Positions 47,294 through 57,145 of a stretch of DNA of 64,000 bases are shown piece after piece (position 1 is the first letter of the stretch; each line of letters starts with the position of its first letter). Source of the stretch: Daejeonella sp. Its GTDB lineage: Bacteria > Bacteroidota > Bacteroidia > Sphingobacteriales > Sphingobacteriaceae. Location: contig NZ_JAUYSS010000069.1 in NCBI RefSeq assembly GCF_030695525.1, forward strand, positions 60,045 to 124,044, in the 5' to 3' direction. The translations under genes were made by a program, and so were the position numbers. Below the pieces are notes generated by a model, which was not told the DNA's origin, did no database searches, and saw only the letters and a list, made by a program, of their open reading frames with translations.

Positions 47294-47388
47294 TAATTGA
47301 AAGTTGATAATTGATAGTTGACACCCGATAGCTATCGGGTTGACAATTAAACTCATAACTCGCACCAGGTAACGGGTAACTGGTAACA
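47290..47388. repeat. 7-bp tandem arrays around an 18-bp palindrome
   Basis: 47290-47324 reads TTGATAA TTGAAAG TTGATAA TTGATAG TTGACAC and begins at the preceding gene's stop codon. The palindrome ACCCGATAGCTATCGGGT (47323-47340) follows. GGTAACG GGTAACT GGTAACA lies at 47368-47388, just before the 3' end of the DUF819 gene. Composition matches the arrays at 35.2 and 59 kb. Confidence 0.75.
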
Positions 47389-47393
47389 GACAT

Positions 47394-48644
47394 TTACGGT
47401 GAAACCGCCTGCATCAGCAAACCTGAAACATAGGCCCCATAAGTGCCAATCACATAGCCGAAAACAGCTAATATAACTCCGATGGGAGCTAAAGATGGAT
47501 GAAATGCGCTGGCCACCACAGGCGCCGAAGCCGGCCCTCCCACATTCGCCATACTCCCCACTGCCAGGAAGAAAAAAGGAGTTCTGGTTAACTTTGCGAC
47601 TATAATCAATATCAATGCATGAATAGATATCCAAATTAAACCCACTATCAATAAACCGGGATTCTTAAAAATTGCCATAATATTCATTTGCATTCCTATT
47701 GTTGCGATCAGAACATATAAAAAAACACTTGCTATTCGGGATGAGCCTACCCCTTCAAGTTTTCTGACCTTTGTAAAGGAAAGAAGCATACCTAAAGTGG
47801 TAGCAATAATAATGATCCAGAAAAATCCGGAGGTCAGACTCAGGGTACTCAATTGTGGCGCATTTATAGTTATCCATGGAGCAATTATATCTGCTCCGAA
47901 ATGTGCAAGTCCCGTTATTCCAAAACCAACAGCCAAAATCATGATAATATCCTCCATCTTAGGGATTTTCATAATACTTAACTGATAGCTTTCAATTTTT
48001 TCCTTTATATCAGTAACTGACTGATCATCAGCTTTTAAAAACTTATTTATTTCCAAATTCTTTCCGGCAGCAAACAGTAAAAGGGCCATCCAAACATAGC
48101 CTACAAACACATCCAGGGCAACCATTGCAGAAAAAACATCTGCGCTTGGTTTAAATATTTCGAACATTGCAGCCTGATTGGCTCCACCCCCAATCCATGA
48201 ACCTGCAATTGTGCTTAAACCTCTCCATACTGAATCAGGCCCTTCTCCGCCTACAACTTCCGGTGATACCAGAGAAACCAGATATACAGCTATTGGTCCA
48301 CCTATAATTATACTGATTGAACCACAAATAAACATCAAGCCTGCCTTTTTCCTTAATTTCCAAATTTCTTTTAAATCGAGACTTAGTGTAAAAAGAACCA
48401 GACTAGTTGGAAGAAGATATCTCGAGGCAACTGTATAAAGAGCTGATTCAGAACCTGATATTACCCCTGTTGAATTTAATATACCGGGAAGAAAATAGCA
48501 TAAAAGGATTGGAGGTACATAAGTATAAAGCTTCCTGAATATAATATTCTTGCTCTGCGATGTCCAAAAAACAAATCCCAGAATACTCATCAGTATGCCT
48601 AAAACAACTGCATCATTTGTAATCAATGTAGTATTTTCAACCAT
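47394..48644 (-). CDS. DUF819 family membrane protein
   Basis: A 416-residue protein with about eleven hydrophobic helices. Typical segments are GLSTIAGSWIGGGANQAAMFEIF, ATTLGMLLSFTKVRKLEGVG and GSMANVGGPASAPVVASAFHPSLAPIGV. The family (YjcL-like) is of unknown function and resembles transporters. It stands alone and its 3' end abuts a heptamer repeat array. Confidence 0.85.
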   Translation of the reverse strand: MVENTTLITNDAVVLGILMSILGFVFWTSQSKNIIFRKLYTYVPPILLCYFLPGILNSTGVISGSESALYTVASRYLLPTSLVLFTLSLDLKEIWKLRKKAGLMFICGSISIIIGGPIAVYLVSLVSPEVVGGEGPDSVWRGLSTIAGSWIGGGANQAAMFEIFKPSADVFSAMVALDVFVGYVWMALLLFAAGKNLEINKFLKADDQSVTDIKEKIESYQLSIMKIPKMEDIIMILAVGFGITGLAHFGADIIAPWITINAPQLSTLSLTSGFFWIIIIATTLGMLLSFTKVRKLEGVGSSRIASVFLYVLIATIGMQMNIMAIFKNPGLLIVGLIWISIHALILIIVAKLTRTPFFFLAVGSMANVGGPASAPVVASAFHPSLAPIGVILAVFGYVIGTYGAYVSGLLMQAVSP

Positions 48645-48795
48645 CTTAGGGATTTATAATTGTTTACAAATAATATAAGTCAGCAATTTTAGTAAATTTT
48701 AATTATAATTGAACTTTTTACTCCTTTTTAACCAATTAAAGAGTAAAACCACAGCCAATTAACAATTCTAAACATTATTAATTTTATTCAATCGT

Positions 48796-50157
48796 ATGGA
48801 AATACAGCAAAAACAGCTTTTTGGACACCCAAGAGGGCTATATGTACTTTTTCTTACCGAAATGTGGGAAAGGTTCAGTTTTTATGGAATGAGAGCCCTT
48901 CTTGTGCTCTTTCTGGTTTCATCAGTTAATGGTGACAATCCAGGTTTTGGATGGACCAGCAGCGAAGCCTTAAAGCTATATGGCATTTATACGTTTCTGG
49001 TCTATTTATCCTCAATCCCGGGGGGTATTCTGGCAGATAAATTGATCGGACAAAAAAAGGCTGTGATTTTAGGAGGATTATTGCTGGTAGCCGGGCATAG
49101 TATACTTGCATTCCAGTCATTAATTACTTTTTATATCGGATTAGGACTCATCATTGCCGGAGTAGGATGCTTAAAGCCCAATATCTCGACCATGGTTGGC
49201 GGACTCTACCCGAAAGGGGATGATCGCCGCGACAAGGGATTTACGATTTTCTATATTGGAATAAATACCGGAGCCTTTTTAGCCGGTATCATTATTGGCT
49301 ATGTTGGAGAAACAATGGGCTGGCATTATGGATTCGGCCTAGCAGGAATTGGAATGGCCTTAGGTCTGATCATATTTATGGCAGGCCATAAATATCTTAA
49401 GGGCGTTGGTGAAGCAACCAAAGAATTATCGGCGGCAGATCAGGAAATGATCTCAAAACCACTTACAAGTATTGAAAAAGACCGGGTGAAAGTCATGTTG
49501 CTTTCGTTTTTAATGATTATTGTATTCTGGGGAGCATTTGAACAGGCAGGAGGATTAATGAACCTTTATGCATCAGAGAAAACGAATCGTATGATTGAAT
49601 TCCTTAACTGGACTGTACCTGCAACCTGGTTTCAGTCGGTAAACTCATTTTTCATCATCACACTGGGAATTCCGATAGCCGCATTCTGGTTTAACCGAAA
49701 AAGAAATGGTAAGGAAGCTTCCTCCATCTTCAAAATTGCAATTGGTGTGATCATTATGGGCTGGGGATTTTTATTCATGTCGGCAGCTTCAATTCAATAT
49801 CAAAATGATGGTGCTTCTGCAATGTACTGGCTCGTTCTTGCCTACCTCTTTCATACAATCGGTGAACTTAGTGCCTCCCCTGTTGCACTATCCTTTATCA
49901 CCAAACTTGCCCCTATGAAATATGCATCGATCATGATGGGTGTATTTTTCGCAGCTACCGGACTTGGTAATTACGTTGCCGGATGGGTGGGTGTATGGTC
50001 ACAAACCGCAGGTGAGCTCGAGATATTTACAGGAATTGCCATCTTTTGTACCATTATTGGGGGAATTGTAATCGCAATCCTCAAGCCCTTAAAAAGGCTT
50101 ACTCATGGAGCTGAAGACTTTTCAAAAGAAACTATGGCCGGAGCCAAGACTGAATAA
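48796..50157 (+). CDS. Proton-dependent oligopeptide transporter (POT/PTR2 family)
   Basis: The 453-residue member of the major facilitator superfamily shows ERFSFYGMRALLVLFLV (the ExxER region) near the N-terminus and the PTR2 signatures PGGILADKLIGQKKAV and FYIGINTGAFLAG. POT proteins import di- and tripeptides with protons. Length and helix count are normal. It ends shortly before a hairpin terminator. Confidence 0.93.
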   Translation: MEIQQKQLFGHPRGLYVLFLTEMWERFSFYGMRALLVLFLVSSVNGDNPGFGWTSSEALKLYGIYTFLVYLSSIPGGILADKLIGQKKAVILGGLLLVAGHSILAFQSLITFYIGLGLIIAGVGCLKPNISTMVGGLYPKGDDRRDKGFTIFYIGINTGAFLAGIIIGYVGETMGWHYGFGLAGIGMALGLIIFMAGHKYLKGVGEATKELSAADQEMISKPLTSIEKDRVKVMLLSFLMIIVFWGAFEQAGGLMNLYASEKTNRMIEFLNWTVPATWFQSVNSFFIITLGIPIAAFWFNRKRNGKEASSIFKIAIGVIIMGWGFLFMSAASIQYQNDGASAMYWLVLAYLFHTIGELSASPVALSFITKLAPMKYASIMMGVFFAATGLGNYVAGWVGVWSQTAGELEIFTGIAIFCTIIGGIVIAILKPLKRLTHGAEDFSKETMAGAKTE

Positions 50158-50184
50158 CGAATTATTGATTAGAATAAAATGAAG

Positions 50185-50210
50185 AGGGAGAGATAGAATT
50201 ATCTCTCCCT
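50185..50210. terminator. Hairpin after the POT transporter gene
   Basis: AGGGAGAGATA (50185-50195) and TATCTCTCCCT (50200-50210) form a perfect 11-bp stem with a GAAT loop, 27 bases after the stop. The following T-run is weak (TCGTTT). Confidence 0.7.
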
Positions 50211-50222
50211 TCGTTTAAAGCA

Positions 50223-50230
50223 GTATATTC
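50223..50230 (+). promoter_or_regulatory. -7-like box of the glycosyltransferase gene
   Basis: TATATTCG differs from TAnnTTTG at one position and is followed by the GTG start 20 bases later. Confidence 0.4.
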
Positions 50231-50249
50231 GCAAATCAAATCTGCATTC

Positions 50250-50978
50250 GTGTTATCAGACAGCATCGTCATAATTCCCACTTACAACGAGAAGGAAAAT
50301 ATCGAAAATATTATCCGAAAGGTTTTTTCCTTGCCGGATGTATTTCATATTCTGGTTGTTGACGACGGATCACCTGATGGTACTGCCGACATTGTTAAGA
50401 GTCTTCAGGAAGAATACGAAGGTATGATTCATATCGAAGAGCGGCCTGGCAAACTCGGACTAGGCACAGCCTATATTCATGGCTTTAAATGGGCTCTTGA
50501 ACGTAATTACGAATATATTTTTGAAATGGATGCTGATTTTTCGCACAATCCCGAAGATCTGATCCGTTTAAAAACTGCCTGTATTGAAGGAGCTGATCTG
50601 GCTATAGGTTCAAGGTATATAAAAGGAGTGAATGTTGTAAACTGGCCAATGAGCAGGGTACTGATGTCCTATTTTGCATCTGTTTACGTAAGGCTTGTTA
50701 CCAGAATTGATATTCAGGATGCTACCGCCGGCTTTAAATGCTACAGGCGTGTAGTGCTTGCCACCATTCCGCTTGATAAGATTAAATTTATCGGTTATGC
50801 TTTTCAGATTGAAATGAAATTTACTGCAATCAAATTTGGATTTAAAGTCGTGGAAGTCCCGATTATCTTTACCGACCGTACTGAAGGTACTTCTAAAATG
50901 AGTACTAAGATATTCAGGGAAGCCTTTTTGGGAGTAATCCAGATCAAATTAAACAGCTTTTTCAGGAAGTATAAATAA
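50250..50978 (+). CDS. Polyprenol-phosphate mannosyltransferase (GT2, DPM1-like)
   Basis: Transfers a sugar, usually mannose from GDP-mannose, to polyprenyl phosphate. The 242-residue GT2 enzyme has VIIPTYNEKENIE, VVDDGSPDGTADI and EMDADFSHNPED (DxD-type site), plus the DPM1-like KFIGYAFQIEMKF segment. It lacks the C-terminal membrane domain of longer homologues. The start codon is GTG; no ATG is suitably placed. The manC gene in this window could supply its GDP-mannose donor. Confidence 0.9.
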   Translation: MLSDSIVIIPTYNEKENIENIIRKVFSLPDVFHILVVDDGSPDGTADIVKSLQEEYEGMIHIEERPGKLGLGTAYIHGFKWALERNYEYIFEMDADFSHNPEDLIRLKTACIEGADLAIGSRYIKGVNVVNWPMSRVLMSYFASVYVRLVTRIDIQDATAGFKCYRRVVLATIPLDKIKFIGYAFQIEMKFTAIKFGFKVVEVPIIFTDRTEGTSKMSTKIFREAFLGVIQIKLNSFFRKYK

Positions 50979-51075
50979 TCCAGCTTTAAGCTGAATATTA
51001 AGAAATTAAACACATAAGACTTATATTTAATCATATTAATCATTCTATCATAAGCCTTATAAATAATCAAAACCT

Positions 51076-52098
51076 ATGAATGAGCATCTTGACCCCGGAG
51101 AAGAGAACTTATCACCTGTAGAACGGGAGATCGAGAAAGTTCTGCGTCCTCAGGTCTTTGAAGATTTCACAGGTCAGCATAAAATTCTGGCAAACCTTCG
51201 TGTATTCGTTCAGGCGGCCAAACAACGTGGTGAAGCTCTGGATCATGTATTGCTGCATGGCCCCCCCGGATTGGGAAAAACTACCCTTTCACATATTATT
51301 GCCAATGAAATGGGTGTTAACATTCGCATCACCTCCGGCCCTGTTCTGGATAAACCCGGTGATCTTGCCGGATTGTTAACCAATCTTGAAGAAGGCGATA
51401 TCCTCTTCATTGACGAAATCCACCGCTTAAGTCCGCTGGTTGAAGAATACCTCTACTCAGCGATGGAAGATTTCAAGATCGATATCATGCTCGAAACCGG
51501 TCCGAATGCCCGTTCCGTCCAGATTTCATTAAATCCCTTTACTTTGGTTGGAGCTACTACCCGTTCAGGCCTGCTTACAGCACCCTTACGTGCCCGCTTT
51601 GGCATTAACAGCAGGCTGGAGTATTATGATGCCAAATTACTAACTACTATTGTCCAGCGCTCTGCACAAATCCTGAAAACGGAGATATCTGATGAAGGAT
51701 CGTATGAAATTGCCCGCAGAAGCCGCGGTACACCCCGTATCGCCAATGCCTTATTACGCCGTACCAGGGATTTCGCACAGATTAAGGGCACAGGAAATAT
51801 CGATACTGACATAGCAAAATATGCCCTGAATGCTCTGAATGTGGATGAGCATGGTCTTGATGAAATGGATAATAAGATCCTGTTGACTATTATCGATAAG
51901 TTCAAAGGCGGGCCGGTAGGATTAAAAACCATTGCCACAGCTGTTGGTGAGGAAGAAGGAACTATAGAGGAAGTGTACGAACCTTTTCTTATTCAGGAAG
52001 GATATATCATGCGCACTTCAAGAGGCAGGGAATGTACAGAGGCAGCCTATAAACATTTGGGCAGGATAAAAACCGGAGGCAGCGATACTTTGTTTTGA
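51076..52098 (+). CDS. ruvB: Holliday junction branch-migration ATPase RuvB
   Basis: AAA+ motor that drives branch migration with RuvA. The 340 residues include Walker [13 protein letters not shown], Walker [12 protein letters not shown], sensor-1 region [18 protein letters not shown], the arginine-finger region [18 protein letters not shown] and a C-terminal winged helix. Length is normal. ruvA and ruvC are not in this window. recQ, also in recombination, lies 37 kb away. Confidence 0.97.
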   Translation: MNEHLDPGEENLSPVEREIEKVLRPQVFEDFTGQHKILANLRVFVQAAKQRGEALDHVLLHGPPGLGKTTLSHIIANEMGVNIRITSGPVLDKPGDLAGLLTNLEEGDILFIDEIHRLSPLVEEYLYSAMEDFKIDIMLETGPNARSVQISLNPFTLVGATTRSGLLTAPLRARFGINSRLEYYDAKLLTTIVQRSAQILKTEISDEGSYEIARRSRGTPRIANALLRRTRDFAQIKGTGNIDTDIAKYALNALNVDEHGLDEMDNKILLTIIDKFKGGPVGLKTIATAVGEEEGTIEEVYEPFLIQEGYIMRTSRGRECTEAAYKHLGRIKTGGSDTLF

Positions 52099-52139
52099 TA
52101 CGATTATTGATTTATATTTAATGTAAATTATAAATCAAA

Positions 52140-52997
52140 ATGGATCAGAAAATCATTAATCTTTACGACGAATACACTCATAAGCCCCTGAGCCGCAAGT
52201 CGTTTATGAACCGCCTGGTAAAGCTTACAGGTAGTGCGGCTATGGCTATGACGGCACTTTCTGTGCTTGAAGTAGGCTATGCAAATGCAGAAACTGTTTC
52301 TGAACAGGATGATGGCCTGATACTGGAAGATATTTCCTATCCCGGTGATGATTGTACTATGAAAGGTTATCTTGCCCGCCCCAAAGGCCGTGGAAAATTT
52401 GGAAGTGTGGTAGTTATTCATGAAAATCGTGGCTTAAATCCTCATATAAAAGATATTGCACGACGTGTCGCTAAAGCAGGTTTTATTGCCCTTGCACCGG
52501 ATGCCCTTTCCCCTTTTGGTGGAACGCCTTCAAATACAGACGATGCCCGGGGAATGTTTGCTAAAATAGATGCTGCAAAAAACCTTAATAATTTTCTGAA
52601 CGCCCTTGACTACCTGAAATCCAGAAAAGAAAGTAATGGTAAAACAGGATGTGTAGGATTCTGCTGGGGAGGAAGAATGGCCAATTTCATGGCAGTAAAT
52701 TCAGCATCGCTTAACTCGGCTGTTGCTTATTATGGCGGACAACCAGATGCGGCAGATGTTCCAAAAATAAAGGCAAAATTAATGCTTCATTATGCTGGAA
52801 TAGATGAACGTGTCAATGCAGGAATTCCGGCCTATGAAGCTGCATTAAAAGCAGCAGGTGTAGATTATCATCTTTTTATTTATGATGGCGTTCAGCATGC
52901 CTTCAATAATGATACCGGCGGCGAACGATATAATGCCGATGCAGCGAAACTTGCCTGGGAAAGAACCCTTGAACTTTTCAATAAAACCATCAAATAA
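52140..52997 (+). CDS. Dienelactone hydrolase family protein, exported
   Basis: A 285-residue alpha/beta hydrolase. The catalytic triad is Cys in VGFCWGGRMA, Asp in YAGIDERV and His in GVQHAFNN, the Cys-His-Asp type of dienelactone hydrolases. The N-terminal 55 residues contain LSRKSF and a hydrophobic stretch ending near YANAE, a Tat-like leader seen in Bacteroidota relatives. Substrate unknown; most family members are carboxylesterases. Confidence 0.87.
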   Translation: MDQKIINLYDEYTHKPLSRKSFMNRLVKLTGSAAMAMTALSVLEVGYANAETVSEQDDGLILEDISYPGDDCTMKGYLARPKGRGKFGSVVVIHENRGLNPHIKDIARRVAKAGFIALAPDALSPFGGTPSNTDDARGMFAKIDAAKNLNNFLNALDYLKSRKESNGKTGCVGFCWGGRMANFMAVNSASLNSAVAYYGGQPDAADVPKIKAKLMLHYAGIDERVNAGIPAYEAALKAAGVDYHLFIYDGVQHAFNNDTGGERYNADAAKLAWERTLELFNKTIK

Positions 52998-53033
52998 AAA
53001 AAGGGGCTGATCCGATTGGACAGCCCCTTTTTT
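52997..53033. terminator. Bidirectional terminator
   Basis: AAAAAAGGGGCTG (52997-53009) and CAGCCCCTTTTTT (53021-53033) form a perfect 13-bp stem with an 11-base loop and provide U-tracts on both strands. It lies between two convergent genes. Confidence 0.88.
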
Positions 53034-53047
53034 GATATTAATTGATC

Positions 53048-54406
53048 CTAGTATAAAGTAAACTCTACTCTTCTGTTATCCTGACGACCTTTCGCAGTTT
53101 TATTAGTTGAGATTGGCTGACTTTCACCATAACCTATTGCTTCAACACGTGAAGAATTAACTCCCTGACTTACCAGGTAAGATTTCACTGACTCAGCACG
53201 GTCTTTAGACAATTTCAGATTTGCTGCATCGCTGCCTACATCATCTGTATGACCAGCTAATTTAAGACTGAAATCTTTAGATTTTAACAAATCAGCAACT
53301 CTGTTCAGGGTTGGATATGAAGTTGCACGTAAGGTTGATTTACCAAAGTCAAATTCAAGATTACGAATAGCGTCAGCAACAACTCTTCTGTCTTCTTCAG
53401 TTACAACAACACGAACCGGGTTTACTACAGTTGTTGTTGTTGTTACTTTAATCTCACAACCTGCACCATCTACCTGCACTCCTGCTGGTGTATTCGGGCA
53501 TTTATCAAAATAATCAGAAACACCATCCTTATCACTGTCATTCAGAAAACGCATACGCTCTCTGTTCATCTCTTCCATATGCGCTGCATGCTTTGCTCTA
53601 TCAGCATCAAGACTTGCCTGAAGTGCTGCATTTCTGCTGATATAATCATCCTGTAATGCTGCAACCGGATTATAGCTAGACAATGCTGTTTTTGATTTGC
53701 TGCCTAAAATGAATTCAAGTCCGATACGTGAATATGAGAACTTATCGTTTTGAGGCCCGGCACGATATCCATCAAGATTATCGCCATCAACAAAATTCAT
53801 GGTATATCCCAAATCCAGATTAATAGCATTCGATATGCCAAACTTAACTCCAAGCCCAACCGGTAAATAAGCCTCCTTCACATTCTCACCCGCATTAAAC
53901 TTGGTTTCAACTCCGGCTTTAGTTTTGGTAGTTGGCTTATATCCCATTAAGCCATAACCTGCAGTCATGTATGGTCTGATGACATTTACACGATTAATCC
54001 AGTAAATATTTGCAAGAGTTAAATTAGCACTCAAACTTGCAGCATATGACACTTGTGTTTCGTATGAATCAAATGCGCTTACAGGCGGTAATCCATTTCC
54101 CCAGTTTCTGCTATTATCAGCCTTAAGTTTTCCGGCTAAAAAGTCTGCCTGAATTCCCAATGCCGGTAAAATTTGATTTTTTAAAGTAGCTCCATAACCG
54201 ATATCGGCTTTCCAGTTCGTAAAATCATTCATTCCACTGATAACCGCGGGTGCAAGAATACCTGCATTGATACCAAAAGACCATGTATTGAAAGCAGATG
54301 AAGGAGCGAACAACTTAGGACGCTCAGGGTTTTCCTGAGCATTTGCTCCGGCAGTAACAATTAAGCTGAGTGCCAGTGCTGATAGTTTAAGAAAATGTGT
54401 TTTCAT
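53048..54406 (-). CDS. OmpA-family outer-membrane protein with TSP3 repeat
   Basis: A 452-residue outer-membrane protein with a signal peptide (cleavage near GANA-QE, residue 23). An N-terminal beta-barrel of about 200 residues is followed by a linker (ALQASLDADRAKHAAHMEEM), one thrombospondin type 3 calcium-binding repeat (DSDKDGVSDYFDKCPNTPAG) and a C-terminal OmpA domain (LAGHTDDVGSDAAN, LSKDRAESVKSYL, NRRVEF) that binds peptidoglycan. It probably anchors the outer membrane to the wall. It shares a terminator with the dienelactone hydrolase gene. Confidence 0.92.
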   Translation of the reverse strand: MKTHFLKLSALALSLIVTAGANAQENPERPKLFAPSSAFNTWSFGINAGILAPAVISGMNDFTNWKADIGYGATLKNQILPALGIQADFLAGKLKADNSRNWGNGLPPVSAFDSYETQVSYAASLSANLTLANIYWINRVNVIRPYMTAGYGLMGYKPTTKTKAGVETKFNAGENVKEAYLPVGLGVKFGISNAINLDLGYTMNFVDGDNLDGYRAGPQNDKFSYSRIGLEFILGSKSKTALSSYNPVAALQDDYISRNAALQASLDADRAKHAAHMEEMNRERMRFLNDSDKDGVSDYFDKCPNTPAGVQVDGAGCEIKVTTTTTVVNPVRVVVTEEDRRVVADAIRNLEFDFGKSTLRATSYPTLNRVADLLKSKDFSLKLAGHTDDVGSDAANLKLSKDRAESVKSYLVSQGVNSSRVEAIGYGESQPISTNKTAKGRQDNRRVEFTLY

Positions 54407-54516
54407 AATATAAGATTAAATTTAATAGCTTAAAGCAATAGCTATACCACTATGGTGAATAAGCCAATAATTGATCTTAATATGAATTCTGAGACAATGA
54501 ACACATATCATATTTC

Positions 54517-54524
54517 TATCTTTG
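54517..54524 (+). promoter_or_regulatory. -7 box of queG
   Basis: TATCTTTG fits TAnnTTTG and ends nine bases before the ATG at 54534. No -33 element is visible at standard spacing. Confidence 0.5.
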
Positions 54525-54533
54525 GACTAAATA

Positions 54534-55466
54534 ATGGTCAGTAGTTCAGAATATTCGAAATTCATAAAAAATGAAGCCCATAAACTGGGCTTTCAGTTTT
54601 GCGGTATTTCTAAGGCTGTATTTCTGGAAGAAGAGGCCCCAAGACTTGAAAACTGGTTAAAAAATGGTTTTCAGGGTGAAATGAGCTATATGGAGAACCA
54701 TTTTGATAAGCGCCTGGATCCTCGAAAACTTGTTGATGGTGCCCGTTCGGTTATTTCTCTTTCCCTGAATTACTTTACTGACCAACAACAAAATGATCCC
54801 AGTGCCCCTAAGATTAGTAAATATGCTTATGGAATGGATTATCACTTCGTGATAAAAGATAAGCTAAAACTACTGATGGAAGCTATAAGAGGCAATATTG
54901 GTGAAGTAAACGGCAGGGCCTTTGTAGATTCAGCACCTGTACTGGACAAGGTTTGGGCTAAAAAAGCAGGAATTGGCTGGGTTGGAAAACATAGTAACCT
55001 GATCAATAAGAACACCGGCTCATTCTTCTTTCTGGCCGAATTAATTACTGACCTTGATTTGGATTACGATGTAATTCCTACTAAAGATCATTGTGGAACA
55101 TGCACCCGCTGTATAGATGCCTGCCCTACTGAAGCAATTGTCGCCCCTTACCTTGTTGATGGAAGCCGCTGCATCTCCTATCTGACAATCGAGCTTAAAA
55201 ATGAATTGCCCACTGAATTCAGGGGAAAACTGGAAAACTGGATGTTCGGCTGTGATATTTGTCAGGATGTTTGCCCCTGGAATAAGTTTTCTGTAATAAA
55301 TTCTGAGCAGAATTTCAGTCCGCATGAAGACCTTCTGGGGCTTAAACAGCAAGAGTGGCATGAACTTACCGAAGAAACTTTTAACAAAGTATTCAAAAAC
55401 TCTGCAGTTAAAAGAACAAAGTATAGCGGATTAAAACGGAATATTGATTTTCTGAAACCACTTTAA
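54534..55466 (+). CDS. queG: Epoxyqueuosine reductase QueG
   Basis: Cobalamin-dependent iron-sulfur enzyme that reduces epoxyqueuosine to queuosine in tRNA, the last pathway step. The 310-residue protein has the catalytic region [15 protein letters not shown] and two 4Fe-4S ferredoxin-like sets, [16 protein letters not shown] and [13 protein letters not shown], with further cysteines between. It lacks the HEAT-repeat tail of longer forms, as is usual in this phylum. queE at 4.1 kb belongs to the same pathway. Confidence 0.95.
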   Translation: MVSSSEYSKFIKNEAHKLGFQFCGISKAVFLEEEAPRLENWLKNGFQGEMSYMENHFDKRLDPRKLVDGARSVISLSLNYFTDQQQNDPSAPKISKYAYGMDYHFVIKDKLKLLMEAIRGNIGEVNGRAFVDSAPVLDKVWAKKAGIGWVGKHSNLINKNTGSFFFLAELITDLDLDYDVIPTKDHCGTCTRCIDACPTEAIVAPYLVDGSRCISYLTIELKNELPTEFRGKLENWMFGCDICQDVCPWNKFSVINSEQNFSPHEDLLGLKQQEWHELTEETFNKVFKNSAVKRTKYSGLKRNIDFLKPL

Positions 55467-55505
55467 GGGATATTCCAATCAAAAAAAATGTTCCGGAAGG
55501 CAATT

Positions 55506-55539
55506 CATCACATTTATTCCCCATCCCATCACATTTATT
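55506..55539. promoter_or_regulatory. Paired direct repeats, candidate LytTR binding site
   Basis: CATCACATTTATT occurs at 55506-55518 and 55527-55539, a pitch of exactly 21 bp. LytTR regulators bind two direct repeats about 21 bp apart. A -7-like TATTATTG follows at 55562-55569, so the repeats would sit roughly 35-70 bases upstream of transcription start, an activator position. Confidence 0.5.
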
Positions 55540-55610
55540 AGCAGGGCGGTTGCGGCAACTGTATTATTGTTCCATAATTCAATACAGAAAATGCTAAATA
55601 AAAGATTAAA

Positions 55611-57134
55611 ATGAAAAATATTCTAAAAAACCCTTCAGATATCAACAGAATAGAATTCTGGGCTGCAACTACCATGTTCGTTTTTTCTGTATTCTTTCTT
55701 GTTTCAGGTGCTATAAACAATAACTGGGAGCCTGGAAAGCATGAATTCGATGAGGTCCATCAGCATTATTCATACTTCAACAACCATTTTTTACCCCTTT
55801 TATGCAGATATATCAGCTTTTATGCCAGTTATTGCCTGCTAAGCTTTGTGATCATTCCCCCACTCAGCAGAAAAGAAAATATCACACTGAATATCATATT
55901 TACACTGATTATATTTTACCTGATCAGTGTGGTACTTGCCATTACCGACACCTGGACTCAGGGATATCTTTTCGATAAATATTCAGAAGATGAGCTTTAT
56001 TCAAAGCTCTTTCAGGAATCAGCGATCTATTCTTTCTGGCTATTGATGATGTTCGCCCTATATAATATCATAAAGTTCCTTGCGATCTACCTGCTTGAAA
56101 ACTCAGATCTGATCCAATCTAAATACAGGGTAATCACCCGCGACGGAATATTTGCATTTATTTTCTGGATGATCACAATTTTCTTATTATTAATCGGTCA
56201 GAGTGATGCAGATGTTGTTATGATTGTTGGTACCTGTTCTCTTGCAGGGATATTTTTGTACTGCTATTCGATGTATGCCTACTTACCGGATATCTACAAA
56301 AAATCAAGGCCATTCAAAACTTATCTGAAAAAAATTTTCCTCTTAGTTTTACTTAGCACAATACCAATATTCACTATACTTCTGTTTTTGATTCCAAATC
56401 ACGATAGTGAAATTGCTTTTGTAGCTGCATTATTTAATATCGGATTTCAGCTTTTATTTACAGCACCATTGGCCTGGTATGTTTACAAACACAGAACCAC
56501 AGTAGATTATGAAATTAAAGGACTACAGACTGCATTGGGGCGTTCAACAGCCGACCTGAACTTCCTTCGATCTCAAATCAACCCTCATTTCCTGTTCAAT
56601 GTACTTAATACACTATATGGCACAGCACTTCAGGAAAATGCAGAGCGGACTTCGGAAGGAATTCAGAAACTTGGTGATATGATGCGCTTTATGCTGAGGG
56701 AAAACCTTCAGGAGAAAATTTCACTACAAAGGGAAATAGAATACCTGAACAACTATATCGGACTTCAAACCCTGCGAACACAGTCATCACCTGATATTCA
56801 GATCCATACAGAGATTGAAGAGCATACAGGCATACTTCAAATCGCTCCTATGCTACTCATCCCTTTTATTGAAAATGCATTTAAACATGGCATAAGTCTT
56901 AAGGAGTCCTCAAACATTCGTATCAGCCTTGTTTGTAAAGACAAAACCCTCTATTTCGATATTTCTAACAGTATCCATCCAAAACCTTTAAATGATCCTG
57001 AAAAGGACAATAATGGTATAGGCCTGAATAATGTTCAGCAAAGACTCAGACTATTATACCCGGGAAAACATGAATTATCTATCCTGGAGAGTGGAAAAGA
57101 GTTTTTTGTTCACCTTACTATTCAACTGGACTAA
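55611..57134 (+). CDS. LytS-type sensor histidine kinase
   Basis: A 507-residue membrane kinase with about eight hydrophobic helices in the first 300 residues. The His-kinase domain (PF06580 type) follows: phospho-acceptor H326 in SQINPHFLFNVLNTL, N-box LIPFIENAFKHG and G-box NGIGLNNVQQRL. The signal it senses is unknown; there is no periplasmic domain of size. It is the first gene of a kinase-lipoprotein-regulator operon and probably phosphorylates the LytTR regulator at 57430. Confidence 0.9.
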   Translation: MKNILKNPSDINRIEFWAATTMFVFSVFFLVSGAINNNWEPGKHEFDEVHQHYSYFNNHFLPLLCRYISFYASYCLLSFVIIPPLSRKENITLNIIFTLIIFYLISVVLAITDTWTQGYLFDKYSEDELYSKLFQESAIYSFWLLMMFALYNIIKFLAIYLLENSDLIQSKYRVITRDGIFAFIFWMITIFLLLIGQSDADVVMIVGTCSLAGIFLYCYSMYAYLPDIYKKSRPFKTYLKKIFLLVLLSTIPIFTILLFLIPNHDSEIAFVAALFNIGFQLLFTAPLAWYVYKHRTTVDYEIKGLQTALGRSTADLNFLRSQINPHFLFNVLNTLYGTALQENAERTSEGIQKLGDMMRFMLRENLQEKISLQREIEYLNNYIGLQTLRTQSSPDIQIHTEIEEHTGILQIAPMLLIPFIENAFKHGISLKESSNIRISLVCKDKTLYFDISNSIHPKPLNDPEKDNNGIGLNNVQQRLRLLYPGKHELSILESGKEFFVHLTIQLD

Positions 57135-57145
57135 TTTATTTAATC

